A DNA stretch of 17,123 nt from Ruminococcaceae bacterium UBA4306 (GCA_002394725.1 DGUQ01000129.1:9573-26695); one strand, 5' to 3'. Positions 1-7,401 are shown, counted from the first letter of the stretch. The notes: a model not told the origin generated them from the sequence alone. Numbers and translations: made by a program.

Positions 1-1209
1 ATCAGCTCCGACTATGACGTTGTCGTGCGCTATCAGGGCGGCGGCAACGCCGGACACACCGTCATCAATGAATTCGGCAAGTTCGCGCTGCACCTGCTGC
101 CCTCGGGTATCTTCCGCAAGGGCGTGGTATCCGTCATCGGCAACGGCGTTGCCGTGGATCCCGAAAGCCTGCTCAGCGAGATCCGCTATGTACGCGACAA
201 GGGGGTAGAGGTCACTCCCGACAACCTCAAGATCAGCTCGCGCGCGTCACTGCTCCTGCCGTGGCACAAGGAGCTCGATTGTCTGGAGGAGCTGCGCCTC
301 GCCGACAAAAAGTACGGCTCCACCAAGCAGGGGATCGCGCCGTTCTACTCCGATAAGTACCAGAAAAAGACCGTCTTGGCAGGCGAGCTCTTTGACGAAA
401 AGGCGTTCTTTGAGCACCTCGACGGGATCATGGAGTGGAAGAACCTGACCCTCGAGAAGGTCTACGGCGCACAGCCCACCACCCGTGAGAAGCTCAAGGA
501 GTGGTACGAGAGCTGCTGTATTCCGCTCATGCCGTTCATCGGCGACCTCGACAGCTTTTATGACCGCTGTGAGAAGCAGGAGAAGAACATCATGTTCGAG
601 GCACAGCTCGGATCGCTGAGAGATATCGACTACGGCATCCACCCCTACACCACCTCGTCCTCCACCATCGCCGCTTACGCGCCCATCGGCGCCGGCGCTC
701 CCCATCTGAGGCTCGACGAGATCATCGGCGTTGTCAAGGCATATTCCACCTGCGTCGGCGAAGGCCCCTTCACCACCGAGTGGTTCGGTGAAGAGGCGGA
801 CAAGCTCCGCGAGGCAGGCGGCGAATACGGCGCCAAGACCGGCAGACCGCGCAGAGTCGGCTCCTTTGACGTTGTCGCCACACGCTACGGCGTGAAGGTG
901 CAGGGCGCTACCGCGATCGCGCTGACCAAGCTCGATGTGCTCAGCTACATGGACAAGATCCCTGTCTGCACCAAATATATTGTGGACGGCAGCAAGACCG
1001 ACCGCTTCCCCTTCCCCTCTCTGCTGAATAAGGCAGAGCCTGTCACCGAATACCTGCCCGGCTGGGGCACGGATATCAGCGGCGTGAGAAGATTTGAGGA
1101 TCTGCCCAAGGAAGCGCAGGATTATGTGCTGTATATCGAGAAGCAAATCGGCTGTTACATCAAATATGTTTCCGTCGGCCCCGAGAGAGACAGTATTATT
1201 ATCCGATAA
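1..1209 (+). CDS. purA: Adenylosuccinate synthetase, 5'-truncated by the window edge
   Basis: Catalyses GTP-dependent condensation of IMP with aspartate to adenylosuccinate, the first step from IMP to AMP, in the cytosol. The frame is open from base 1 (402 codons to TAA). Family length is about 430, so roughly 25 N-terminal residues, including the GDEGKGK P-loop, lie upstream. Seen: GGGNAGHT (codons 13-20), the DID-YG segment at 208-212, a VVKAY...GEGPF loop, TGRPRR at 280-285 and LTKLDVL. The usual FEGAQGTLLDID motif reads FEAQLGSLRDID (199-210), so this is a divergent branch, but its position ahead of purB supports the normal role. It is followed at once by the four-helix-bundle cassette, which separates it from purB. 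No terminator is seen between purA and purB, so readthrough is possible. Confidence 0.95.
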   Translation: MSSDYDVVVRYQGGGNAGHTVINEFGKFALHLLPSGIFRKGVVSVIGNGVAVDPESLLSEIRYVRDKGVEVTPDNLKISSRASLLLPWHKELDCLEELRLADKKYGSTKQGIAPFYSDKYQKKTVLAGELFDEKAFFEHLDGIMEWKNLTLEKVYGAQPTTREKLKEWYESCCIPLMPFIGDLDSFYDRCEKQEKNIMFEAQLGSLRDIDYGIHPYTTSSSTIAAYAPIGAGAPHLRLDEIIGVVKAYSTCVGEGPFTTEWFGEEADKLREAGGEYGAKTGRPRRVGSFDVVATRYGVKVQGATAIALTKLDVLSYMDKIPVCTKYIVDGSKTDRFPFPSLLNKAEPVTEYLPGWGTDISGVRRFEDLPKEAQDYVLYIEKQIGCYIKYVSVGPERDSIIIR

Positions 1210-1216
1210 ATGTTGG

Positions 1217-1251
1217 AGTGATCAGTGGTCAGTGGTCAGTGATCAGTGGTC
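1217..1251 (+). repeat. Left heptamer array, five tandem copies of AGTGRTC
   Basis: Five uninterrupted 7-base units (AGTGATC or AGTGGTC) begin 8 bases after the purA stop. The array is the inverted counterpart of the RACCACT array at 1656-1683. Together they bracket the four-helix-bundle gene. If read through in frame, this array gives the SGQWSV-type peptide repeat, which is not likely to be translated. Confidence 0.9.
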
Positions 1252-1292
1252 AGAAATATAATACGAAACATTATCGTAATAGGACAATATGT

Positions 1293-1664
1293 ATGTATAT
1301 CAGAAATTATCGAGATTTGCTTGTTTGGCAAAAAGCAATGGATCTTGTTATAGAGGTCTATCAACTGACAAACCTTCTCCCACGAGAAGAAAACTATAAC
1401 TTGTCAAGTCAAATGCGTCGAGCGGTTGTCTCGATTCCATCCAACATTGCAGAAGGACAACAACGAAAAACTACAAAAGAATTTATTCATTTTCTTTCTA
1501 TCGCGAAAGGCTCTAACGCTGAATTGCAAACACAATTATTACTATGTATACGATTAGAGTATTTTACTGAAAAACAAATCCATCACACATTTGCTTTGTC
1601 TGAAGAAATCAGTAAAATATTGACAAAACTTTCCGCCAATCTATCTGCGAATTCTGACCACTAA
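1293..1664 (+). CDS. Four-helix-bundle protein (23S rRNA intervening-sequence / S23 type)
   Basis: A 123-residue protein of the four-helix-bundle family first known from intervening sequences in bacterial 23S rRNA genes. Its molecular role is not established; the related Avd protein of diversity-generating retroelements binds nucleic acid. Family hallmarks are the N-terminal YRDLLVWQKAMDL segment, a central SSQMRRAVVSIPSNIAEG stretch and a helical FLSIAKGSNAELQTQL region. The start is ATG 1293, with AGGA at 1281-1284. The upstream in-frame ATG at 1218 would translate the repeat array and is rejected. The gene is A+T-rich, unlike purA and purB around it. Its TAA stop lies inside the right-hand repeat array. 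The inverted heptamer arrays on both sides suggest a mobile cassette. Confidence 0.88.
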   Translation: MYIRNYRDLLVWQKAMDLVIEVYQLTNLLPREENYNLSSQMRRAVVSIPSNIAEGQQRKTTKEFIHFLSIAKGSNAELQTQLLLCIRLEYFTEKQIHHTFALSEEISKILTKLSANLSANSDH

Positions 1665-1683
1665 CCACTAACCACTGACCACT
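1656..1683 (+). repeat. Right heptamer array, four tandem copies of RACCACT
   Basis: Four tandem 7-base units (GACCACT, AACCACT, AACCACT, GACCACT) form the reverse complement of the array at 1217-1251. The last coding residues and stop of the four-helix-bundle gene fall in the first two units. The array ends 2 bases before the AAAGGAG ribosome site of purB, so the insertion leaves purB translation intact. Confidence 0.9.
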
Positions 1684-1698
1684 AAAAGGAGCATCATT

Positions 1699-3114
1699 AT
1701 GACGAACAACTACGAATCCCCGTTTTCGGCGCGTTACGCGTCCGACTATATGAAATCCCTTTTCTCCGCTCAGACGCGCATCGAGACATGGCGCCGCCTC
1801 TGGGTGGAGCTGGCGAGAGCGGAGAGCGAGCTGGGGCTGCCCATCACCTCTGAGCAGGTCGCCGAGCTCGAAGCGCATATCACGGATATCGACTTTGACT
1901 ATGCCGCCGAGAAAGAGAAAGAATTCCGCCATGACGTGATGGCGCATATCCACGCCTACGGCAAGGCAGCGCCCAAGGCGGCAGGTATCATCCACCTCGG
2001 CGCGACCTCGTGCTATGTCACCGACAACGCCGACCTCGTGCTCTATCGCGACGCCCTGCTCTACATCCGCGGCGAGCTGCTGAAGGTCATCGCGAACCTG
2101 TGCGATTTCTGTGAGCAATACAAGGATATGCCGACCCTCGGCTACACCCACTATCAGCCGGCACAGCTGGTCACCGTCGGTAAGCGCGCGTCCTTATGGC
2201 TGCAGGACTTCGTGTCCGACCTCGACGAGATCGATTTCGCAATCAAAAACGTCAAGTTCCTCGGCTGCCGCGGCACGACAGGCTCGGAGGCGAGCTTTGT
2301 AGAGCTGTTTGACGGCGACGGCGACAAGATCAACTCCCTCAACCGCAGGATCGCCGACGCGTTCGGCTTTGACGAGATCTTTGACGTACAGGGTCAGACC
2401 TATCCGCGCAAGCTCGATTCGCGTATCCTCAACGCGCTGTCCTCCATCGCGCAATCCGCGCATAAATTCGCCACCGATATGCGCCTGCTGCAGCACGACC
2501 GTCAGCTCTTTGAGCCGTTCGCGAAAACACAGGTCGGATCCTCCGCCATGCCCTATAAGCGTAATCCGATGATGTGCGAGCGCATTTGCTCCCTGTCGCG
2601 TTACCTCATGGCTGACGCGCTGAACGCGCCGATGACCGTATCCGTCCAGTGGATGGAGCGCACCCTCGACGACAGCGCCAACCGCCGTGTATCGATCCCC
2701 GAGGGCTTCCTCTGTGCCGACGCGGTACTGCGTATCGTGCAGAAGGTCACCGCGGATATTTTTGTCAACACCGACGTCATCAACAAGACCGTCATGACCT
2801 ATCTGCCCTTTATCGCGACAGAGAACCTGATGATGGAGGGCGTCAAGCGCGGCGGCAACCGTCAGGAGCTGCATGAGATCATCCGCCGCTGTTCCATGGA
2901 AGCGATCGCCGGCATGGACAAGGGCGAAGCCTGTAACCTGCTCTCTATGCTCGCCGAGGACGAGAGCTTCCCCCTGACCGAGGACGAGATGACCGATGTG
3001 CTCAACCCGAGCGCCTACATCGGCAGATGTCCCGCACAGGTACAGGCGATCGTCGATAAGACCCGACCCCTGATCACCGATATCAGCCGCGAAAACGCGG
3101 AGATCAATATCTAA
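1699..3114 (+). CDS. purB: Adenylosuccinate lyase
   Basis: A 471-residue member of the fumarase/aspartase superfamily. It cleaves SAICAR to AICAR and fumarate, and adenylosuccinate to AMP and fumarate, so it acts twice in purine synthesis. Seen: HLGATS with His99, Thr103 and Ser104; the catalytic His151 in LGYTHYQPAQ; and the flexible signature loop GSSAMPYKRNP at 280-290, with Ser282 the likely catalytic base and Lys287/Asn289 binding substrate. Length matches the long PurB form found in clostridia. AAAGGAG at 1685-1691 lies 7 bases before ATG 1699. The ribosome site of the next gene overlaps this gene's stop codon, so the two are co-transcribed and probably translationally linked. It would normally form a purA-purB unit. 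Confidence 0.97.
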   Translation: MTNNYESPFSARYASDYMKSLFSAQTRIETWRRLWVELARAESELGLPITSEQVAELEAHITDIDFDYAAEKEKEFRHDVMAHIHAYGKAAPKAAGIIHLGATSCYVTDNADLVLYRDALLYIRGELLKVIANLCDFCEQYKDMPTLGYTHYQPAQLVTVGKRASLWLQDFVSDLDEIDFAIKNVKFLGCRGTTGSEASFVELFDGDGDKINSLNRRIADAFGFDEIFDVQGQTYPRKLDSRILNALSSIAQSAHKFATDMRLLQHDRQLFEPFAKTQVGSSAMPYKRNPMMCERICSLSRYLMADALNAPMTVSVQWMERTLDDSANRRVSIPEGFLCADAVLRIVQKVTADIFVNTDVINKTVMTYLPFIATENLMMEGVKRGGNRQELHEIIRRCSMEAIAGMDKGEACNLLSMLAEDESFPLTEDEMTDVLNPSAYIGRCPAQVQAIVDKTRPLITDISRENAEINI

Positions 3115-3126
3115 GGAGTAAAAAAT

Positions 3127-4089
3127 ATGAAAAGAATGATTGCACTGGTTTTGGCACTGCTGTTTCTGCTTGCGCTGACCGCCTGTTCAAAGCCCCAGCC
3201 GGCTTCCGCTACCCCGGATCAAACGGAGGCAACCGAGGTTGTCACAGAGGAAACCTTTGACGCGCAGACATACAAACAAAAACTGCAAAGCTGTGTATCT
3301 CAAATTAAAGCAAAAACCGATTTCGTCCCCGATATCGCGCTGGTACTGGGCAGCGGACTCGGCGACTACGCGGACAACGTCAAGGTCGTCAAGGAGATCC
3401 CCTACAGCGAGATCAAGGGTTTTCCCGTATCGACCGTTCCGGGTCATGACGGCTCCCTGATCTTCTGTGAGATCAAGGGCAAAAAGGTCGTCATCATGAA
3501 TGGCAGAGTCCATTATTACGAGGGCTACAGCATGCCCGATGTCGTGCTGCCGCTGCGTGTGCTCCACCTGTTAGGCGCAAAGACCGTGATCCTGACAAAT
3601 GCTGTCGGCGCGATCAACGCGGATTACGAGGTCGGCGATTTTGTGACGAACGTCGACCATATCTCGAGCTTTGTTCCCTCGCCGCTGATCGGCGATAATA
3701 TTGACGAGCTGGGCGAGCGGTTTGTCGACATGAGCAAGGTCTATGACGAGGACATGATCTCGATCGTCGAGTCCATCGCCAAAAAGGAAAACATCACCAC
3801 CCACAGAGGCGTAATGATCCAGGTGACAGGTCCGCAGTATGAGACCCCCACCGAGATCAAAAACTTTCGCAACATGGGCGCCGATACCGTCGGCATGAGC
3901 ACGGTCGTCGAGGCGATCGCCGCCAAGCACATGGGCATGCGCGTCTGCACCGTCAGCTGTATCACCAATATGGCGGCAGGTATGCAGGAGAAGCTCTCTC
4001 ACGATGAGGTCAAGAAGGCGTCCGACAATTCCTCCGCCAACTTCACCAAGCTGATCGACGGTCTGCTGACCGAGATGAAAGCAGAATAA
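3127..4089 (+). CDS. Purine nucleoside phosphorylase with a lipoprotein signal peptide
   Basis: A 320-residue trimeric-type purine nucleoside phosphorylase (PNP/MTAP family), which splits guanosine or inosine with phosphate to base and ribose-1-phosphate. Catalytic landmarks are present: GSGLG 75-79, His107, GRVHYYEG 126-133, TNAVGAIN 157-164, GPQYETPTE 235-243 with Glu239, GMST 256-259 and TNMAAG 280-285 with Asn281. The N-terminus is unusual: MKRM, a hydrophobic stretch (5-18), then lipobox LTAC with Cys20, followed by a Ser/Pro/Thr/Glu-rich linker to about residue 45. This predicts a lipid-anchored extracellular enzyme, whereas the family is normally cytosolic. AAGGAG at 3113-3118 overlaps the purB stop. 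A strong hairpin terminator follows. The enzyme family is certain; export is inferred. Confidence 0.93.
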   Translation: MKRMIALVLALLFLLALTACSKPQPASATPDQTEATEVVTEETFDAQTYKQKLQSCVSQIKAKTDFVPDIALVLGSGLGDYADNVKVVKEIPYSEIKGFPVSTVPGHDGSLIFCEIKGKKVVIMNGRVHYYEGYSMPDVVLPLRVLHLLGAKTVILTNAVGAINADYEVGDFVTNVDHISSFVPSPLIGDNIDELGERFVDMSKVYDEDMISIVESIAKKENITTHRGVMIQVTGPQYETPTEIKNFRNMGADTVGMSTVVEAIAAKHMGMRVCTVSCITNMAAGMQEKLSHDEVKKASDNSSANFTKLIDGLLTEMKAE

Positions 4090-4098
4090 TATAACGAT

Positions 4099-4140
4099 GA
4101 AGCCCATAGCCGTGATATTGCTATGGGCTTCTTTGATTCT
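4099..4140 (+). terminator. Rho-independent terminator of the purB-PNP unit
   Basis: A perfect 12-bp stem (4099-4110 with 4120-4131, sequence GAAGCCCATAGC) with a 9-base loop is followed by TTTGATTCT. The T-tract is short, but the stem is strong and lies 10 bases after the stop. An open frame running through it from 4123 is therefore not the start of the next gene. Confidence 0.8.
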
Positions 4141-4191
4141 ATACGGCGTTATCGACGCTGTTATGGTGTCATCCGAGAAAGAAGCATGACC

Positions 4192-4500
4192 ATGAAAAAC
4201 TCATTTGAATTGATCTACGATGTTGTCAGGCGCATCCCCTACGGCAAGGTCGCGACCTACGGACAGATCGCGATGCTCGCGGGCAATCCCCATTGGAGCC
4301 GCGTCGTCGGCTATGCCCTGCACGTCAATCCCGACCCAAAGAACATTCCGTGTTACCGCGTAGTCAACCGCCGCGGCGAGCCGTCCCACGCCTTCGCCTT
4401 CGGCGGCATGAACGAACAGATCGCCCTCCTGCAGAACGAAGGAGTAGCGTTCATCGACGGCAGAGTGGATCTATCCAAACACCTTTGGGATGGGAAATAG
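4192..4500 (+). CDS. MGMT-family / alkyltransferase-like DNA-binding protein (Cys retained, PCYRV)
   Basis: A 102-residue protein made only of the winged-helix DNA-binding domain of O6-alkylguanine-DNA alkyltransferase. Seen: PYGKVATYGQIA (16-27), the Arg37 finger in HWSRVVGYAL, the Asn hinge in HVNP, and the active-site motif PCYRVV with Cys54. Canonical enzymes have PCHRV, and alkyltransferase-like sensors have PWHRV. Here the acceptor Cys is kept but the activating His is replaced by Tyr55, so alkyl transfer may be weak or lost. It may act as a damage sensor that hands lesions to excision repair, or be a divergent transferase. ATG 4192 is preferred because GAAAGAAG sits 7 bases upstream; ATG 4186 is the alternative. 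It stands alone between a terminator and the A+T-rich ATPase gene. Confidence 0.88.
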   Translation: MKNSFELIYDVVRRIPYGKVATYGQIAMLAGNPHWSRVVGYALHVNPDPKNIPCYRVVNRRGEPSHAFAFGGMNEQIALLQNEGVAFIDGRVDLSKHLWDGK

Positions 4501-4528
4501 ATTTATTAGCAAAACAAGTCGAATACGG

Positions 4529-4557
4529 TTGAAAAATGATACCTCGGGTATTATAAT
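4529..4557 (+). promoter_or_regulatory. SigA-type promoter of the GHKL ATPase gene with an inverted repeat in the spacer
   Basis: TTGAAA (4529-4534), a 17-base spacer and TATAAT (4552-4557) make a near-consensus housekeeping promoter, placed about 30 bases before ATG 4588. A 5-bp inverted repeat, ATACC-TCG-GGTAT (4539-4551), fills the spacer and abuts the -10 box, a position where a repressor or activator could act. The operator idea is inference. Confidence 0.8.
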
Positions 4558-4587
4558 AGTATTATCAACTCTGTGAGGTGCTATTCT

Positions 4588-6303
4588 ATGTCCGAAACTA
4601 TTAGCTATACGCCAACAGTAAACGAAGTGCAAGAGTTCAAAGAGATTGCTGAGGACTTTTCTAATGCGCTAGATTTAGTTCGTGAAGCAATTAGTAATGC
4701 TTTTGATGCTGAAGCAACAAGAATATCATTGGATTTCAAAGCTCCTCGTCAAGCTTATGGTCGGGTTCTCATAATAACCATTGAGGACAACGGAATTGGA
4801 ATGGATTATGATGGGCTTAAAAGCTTTTTTGACTTAGGTAATTCACTAAACAGATATAAGGAAAACTCCATAGGTGAAAAAGGTCATGGGACAAAAGTAT
4901 ATTACCACAGTGAAAAAATAGAGGTTATTACTTCAAAAAATGGAACTACCCTTCACGCCACTATGAATGAACCTTGGAAAAAACTATTTGAAGGGGAAAT
5001 ACCATCTGTTACAATAGAAACTCATAAAGTTGACAGCAACGAACATGGAACTCGTATTATTATTACTGGATATAATGAAAACGAACGTAGCATGTTAACT
5101 CACGAAAACATTAAAGATTATATAATCTGGTTTACTAAATTTGGTTCTGTAGAACAAGAATTTGGTATCAATACTCATAGCAAAATGTTATTAACCTTAA
5201 AAGGTGTAGACCGTGATGAACCAGAAACAATTGCTTTTGGTCACGTTTTTCCAAAGGAAGATCATGACATCAATAGATTATTTGACAGATATGAATTAGA
5301 TGCACCTAATTGGTATTGTAAAAAGATTATAAAAACAGGAGCATTAAAAAACTATCCAGAAACAAAATATCAAGCAGTTTTTTATATAGAGGGAAATAAA
5401 GTTCGCTATAATTATAATCCAATGGTTAGAAGGAGTGGCTATCATGCTCCTGAAGGTGCTTATACAATTCAAGAGCGTTATGGTCTTTACTTATGTAAAG
5501 ATTATATTCCTATTCAAAAGAAGAATGAGTGGATAACTTACAAAGGTAGTGAGTTTACTCGCTTTCATGCTTTTGTTAACTGTCAAGATTTATGTCTAAC
5601 TGCAAATAGAGGCTCTGTTGATAATACATCACTTAAAATACTTGATGACCTAAAAATAGAAGTTGAAAACATTTTTTCAGAGATTATCACTAGTGATGAT
5701 TGGGACAATATGGGAAGCCTCAATGAAATGGTAGTAGCCGAGAAAACAGCAAGAAAAGAAAGAAAAACATTTACTAAAAGAATCGATAAAATCAATCGTA
5801 CTAAAACAGCTGACTATAAAGGAATCCATTTAGTTGAACCTCGACAAGAGAATGGCGTATTTGCATTATTAGTACAGCTCAGCAATCGATTTCCGGATAT
5901 GTTCCCTTTTACCATTATCGATTATGATACACATGATGGATACGATGTAATTGTAAAAGCAAAAAATAGAATTCCGATAAAAAATGATACTCTATATTAC
6001 GTCGAATTTAAGAAGAATCTAGGGAGTAGCTTTGATCATACTTTTAAGAATTTACACAGTATAGTTTGCTGGGATATTAATCTTCGAGATATTAGAAATA
6101 ACCAAGAAGTTAGAGATCTAGACAATAGACCAAGAAAATTAAAAATCATTCCCCCAGAGCAAGGTAATACTAACGGATACACAAAATACTTCTTAGACGA
6201 CCCATATTCTTCCAATAAAATAGAAGTATTTGTGCTAAAATACTATTTAGCCGAACGTTTTGGAATTGAATTCAAGCCACGTTCAGAAGATGCGTTTTTT
6301 TAG
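4588..6303 (+). CDS. GHKL (Hsp90/MORC-like) ATPase with probable C-terminal PD-(D/E)xK nuclease domain
   Basis: A 571-residue protein of no named gene known to me. The N-terminus is a Bergerat-fold ATPase: N-box REAISNAFDA with Glu33 and Asn37; G1 motif EDNGIGM at 66-72; G2 motif GEKGHGTK at 97-103; and a later HGTR (153-156). Residues about 160-400 form a transducer-like middle region ending in a Lys/Arg-rich helix (387-405). The C-terminus has GYDVIV (Asp452) followed by YVEFKK (Glu473, Lys475) and LHSIVCWDI, the spacing expected of a PD-(D/E)xK nuclease core. MORC-like ATPases coupled to nucleases are known from restriction-type loci, so a single-gene defence role is plausible but unproven. 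ATG 4588 has GAGGTG 7 bases upstream; GTG 4573 is rejected. The gene is very A+T-rich compared with both neighbours, which suggests transfer. Confidence 0.8.
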   Translation: MSETISYTPTVNEVQEFKEIAEDFSNALDLVREAISNAFDAEATRISLDFKAPRQAYGRVLIITIEDNGIGMDYDGLKSFFDLGNSLNRYKENSIGEKGHGTKVYYHSEKIEVITSKNGTTLHATMNEPWKKLFEGEIPSVTIETHKVDSNEHGTRIIITGYNENERSMLTHENIKDYIIWFTKFGSVEQEFGINTHSKMLLTLKGVDRDEPETIAFGHVFPKEDHDINRLFDRYELDAPNWYCKKIIKTGALKNYPETKYQAVFYIEGNKVRYNYNPMVRRSGYHAPEGAYTIQERYGLYLCKDYIPIQKKNEWITYKGSEFTRFHAFVNCQDLCLTANRGSVDNTSLKILDDLKIEVENIFSEIITSDDWDNMGSLNEMVVAEKTARKERKTFTKRIDKINRTKTADYKGIHLVEPRQENGVFALLVQLSNRFPDMFPFTIIDYDTHDGYDVIVKAKNRIPIKNDTLYYVEFKKNLGSSFDHTFKNLHSIVCWDINLRDIRNNQEVRDLDNRPRKLKIIPPEQGNTNGYTKYFLDDPYSSNKIEVFVLKYYLAERFGIEFKPRSEDAFF

Positions 6304-6327
6304 TCCTATCTACTTCATAGTATAATA

Positions 6328-6356
6328 TTGACGACATTACTGTATTTTGTTATAAT
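6328..6356 (+). promoter_or_regulatory. SigA-type promoter of guaA
   Basis: TTGACG (6328-6333), a 17-base spacer and a perfect TATAAT (6351-6356) stand about 50 bases before the guaA start. The leader is too short for a purine riboswitch, and none is seen. GGGAGG at 6395-6400 is the ribosome site. Confidence 0.85.
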
Positions 6357-6405
6357 TTAGACATTAATACCATACATACAGTACGGTGTATTTTGGGAGG
6401 TTATT

Positions 6406-7386
6406 ATGACAGGAAATGTAAGACCCGAGACTATGGAAAGAATCACCACCCCTGAACTTGCTCAGGCATTTATTGACGAGCAGGTCAAGGAGCTCCGCGC
6501 CCAAGTCGGCGATAAAAAGGTGCTCCTCGCCCTCTCCGGCGGCGTAGACAGCTCCGTTGTTGCGGCACTGCTAATCAAGGCGATCGGCAAGCAGCTCGTC
6601 TGCGTCCACGTCAACCACGGACTGCTCCGCAAGGGCGAGCCAGAGCAGGTCATCGAGGTATTCCGCAACCAGATGAACGCGAACCTCGTCTATGTCGACG
6701 CGGTCGACCGCTTCCTTGACAAGCTCGCAAACGTTCCCGAGCCTGAAAAGAAGCGCAAGATCATCGGCGCCGAGTTCATCCGCGTCTTTGAGGAAGAAGC
6801 AAGAAAGCTCGACGGCATCGAGTTCCTCGCTCAGGGCACCATCTACCCCGATATCCTCGAATCTGACGGCGTTAAGGCGCACCACAACGTCGGCGGTCTG
6901 CCCGAGGATCTGCAGTTCGAGCTGGTCGAGCCCGTCAAGCTGTTGTTCAAGGACGAGGTCAGAGTCGTCGGCAAAGCGCTGGGTCTGCCCGACAACATGG
7001 TTTTCCGTCAGCCGTTCCCCGGTCCCGGACTGGGCGTTCGCTGCCTCGGCGCGATCACCCGTGACCGTCTGGAGGCTGTCAGAGAATCTGACGCCATCCT
7101 GCGCGAGGAATTCGCGAAGAACGGTCTTGAAGGCAAGGTATGGCAGTATTTCACCGCGATCCCCGATTTCAAGAGTGTCGGCGTAACAGACGGCAAACGC
7201 ACCGAGGGCTGGCCCGTCATCCTGCGCGCCGTCAACACCAAGGACGCCATGACCGCTACCGTCGAGGACGTCCCCTTCGCCCTCTTACAGCACATCACAC
7301 AGCGTATTACAAGCGAAGTCAAAAACGTTAACCGCGTCCTCTTCGACCTCACCCCCAAGCCTGTAGCGACAATAGAGTGGGAATAA
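6406..7386 (+). CDS. guaA: GMP synthase, ATP-pyrophosphatase subunit (no glutaminase domain)
   Basis: A 326-residue protein that adenylates XMP and aminates it to GMP. Seen: PP-loop LSGGVDSS at 43-50, HVNHGLLRKGE, KRKIIGAEFI, LAQGTIYPD, then HHNVGG and the C-terminal dimerisation domain with RQPFPGPGLGVR and a terminal TIEWE. It aligns from about residue 20 with the second half of ordinary bacterial GuaA (about 510 residues). The first 200 residues, the class I glutamine amidotransferase with its Cys-His-Glu triad, are absent. It has its own promoter and GGGAGG site, so it is not a fragment made by the window edge. Either a separate amidotransferase subunit exists elsewhere, as in archaeal two-subunit GMP synthases, or the enzyme uses ammonia. 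A bidirectional terminator follows. Confidence 0.94.
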   Translation: MTGNVRPETMERITTPELAQAFIDEQVKELRAQVGDKKVLLALSGGVDSSVVAALLIKAIGKQLVCVHVNHGLLRKGEPEQVIEVFRNQMNANLVYVDAVDRFLDKLANVPEPEKKRKIIGAEFIRVFEEEARKLDGIEFLAQGTIYPDILESDGVKAHHNVGGLPEDLQFELVEPVKLLFKDEVRVVGKALGLPDNMVFRQPFPGPGLGVRCLGAITRDRLEAVRESDAILREEFAKNGLEGKVWQYFTAIPDFKSVGVTDGKRTEGWPVILRAVNTKDAMTATVEDVPFALLQHITQRITSEVKNVNRVLFDLTPKPVATIEWE

Positions 7387-7401
7387 ATCTCCGACAAAAA
7401 T

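Noticed and set aside
247..1146. Long minus-strand open frame opposite purA
   Set aside because: It is the antisense of a clear purA coding region in G+C-rich DNA, with no family resemblance or ribosome site. The same applies to long antisense frames over purB, PNP, mutY, thyA and folA.
1218..1292. Longer N-terminus for the four-helix-bundle protein
   Set aside because: It would translate the heptamer array and lacks a ribosome site. ATG 1293 has AGGA 8 bases upstream and begins the conserved family sequence.
4123..4191. Earlier start for the MGMT-like gene
   Set aside because: It begins inside the terminator stem of the preceding unit and adds residues not found in the family.
6357..6405. 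Purine riboswitch ahead of guaA
   Set aside because: The leader after the promoter is only about 50 bases and lacks the three-way junction of a purine aptamer.
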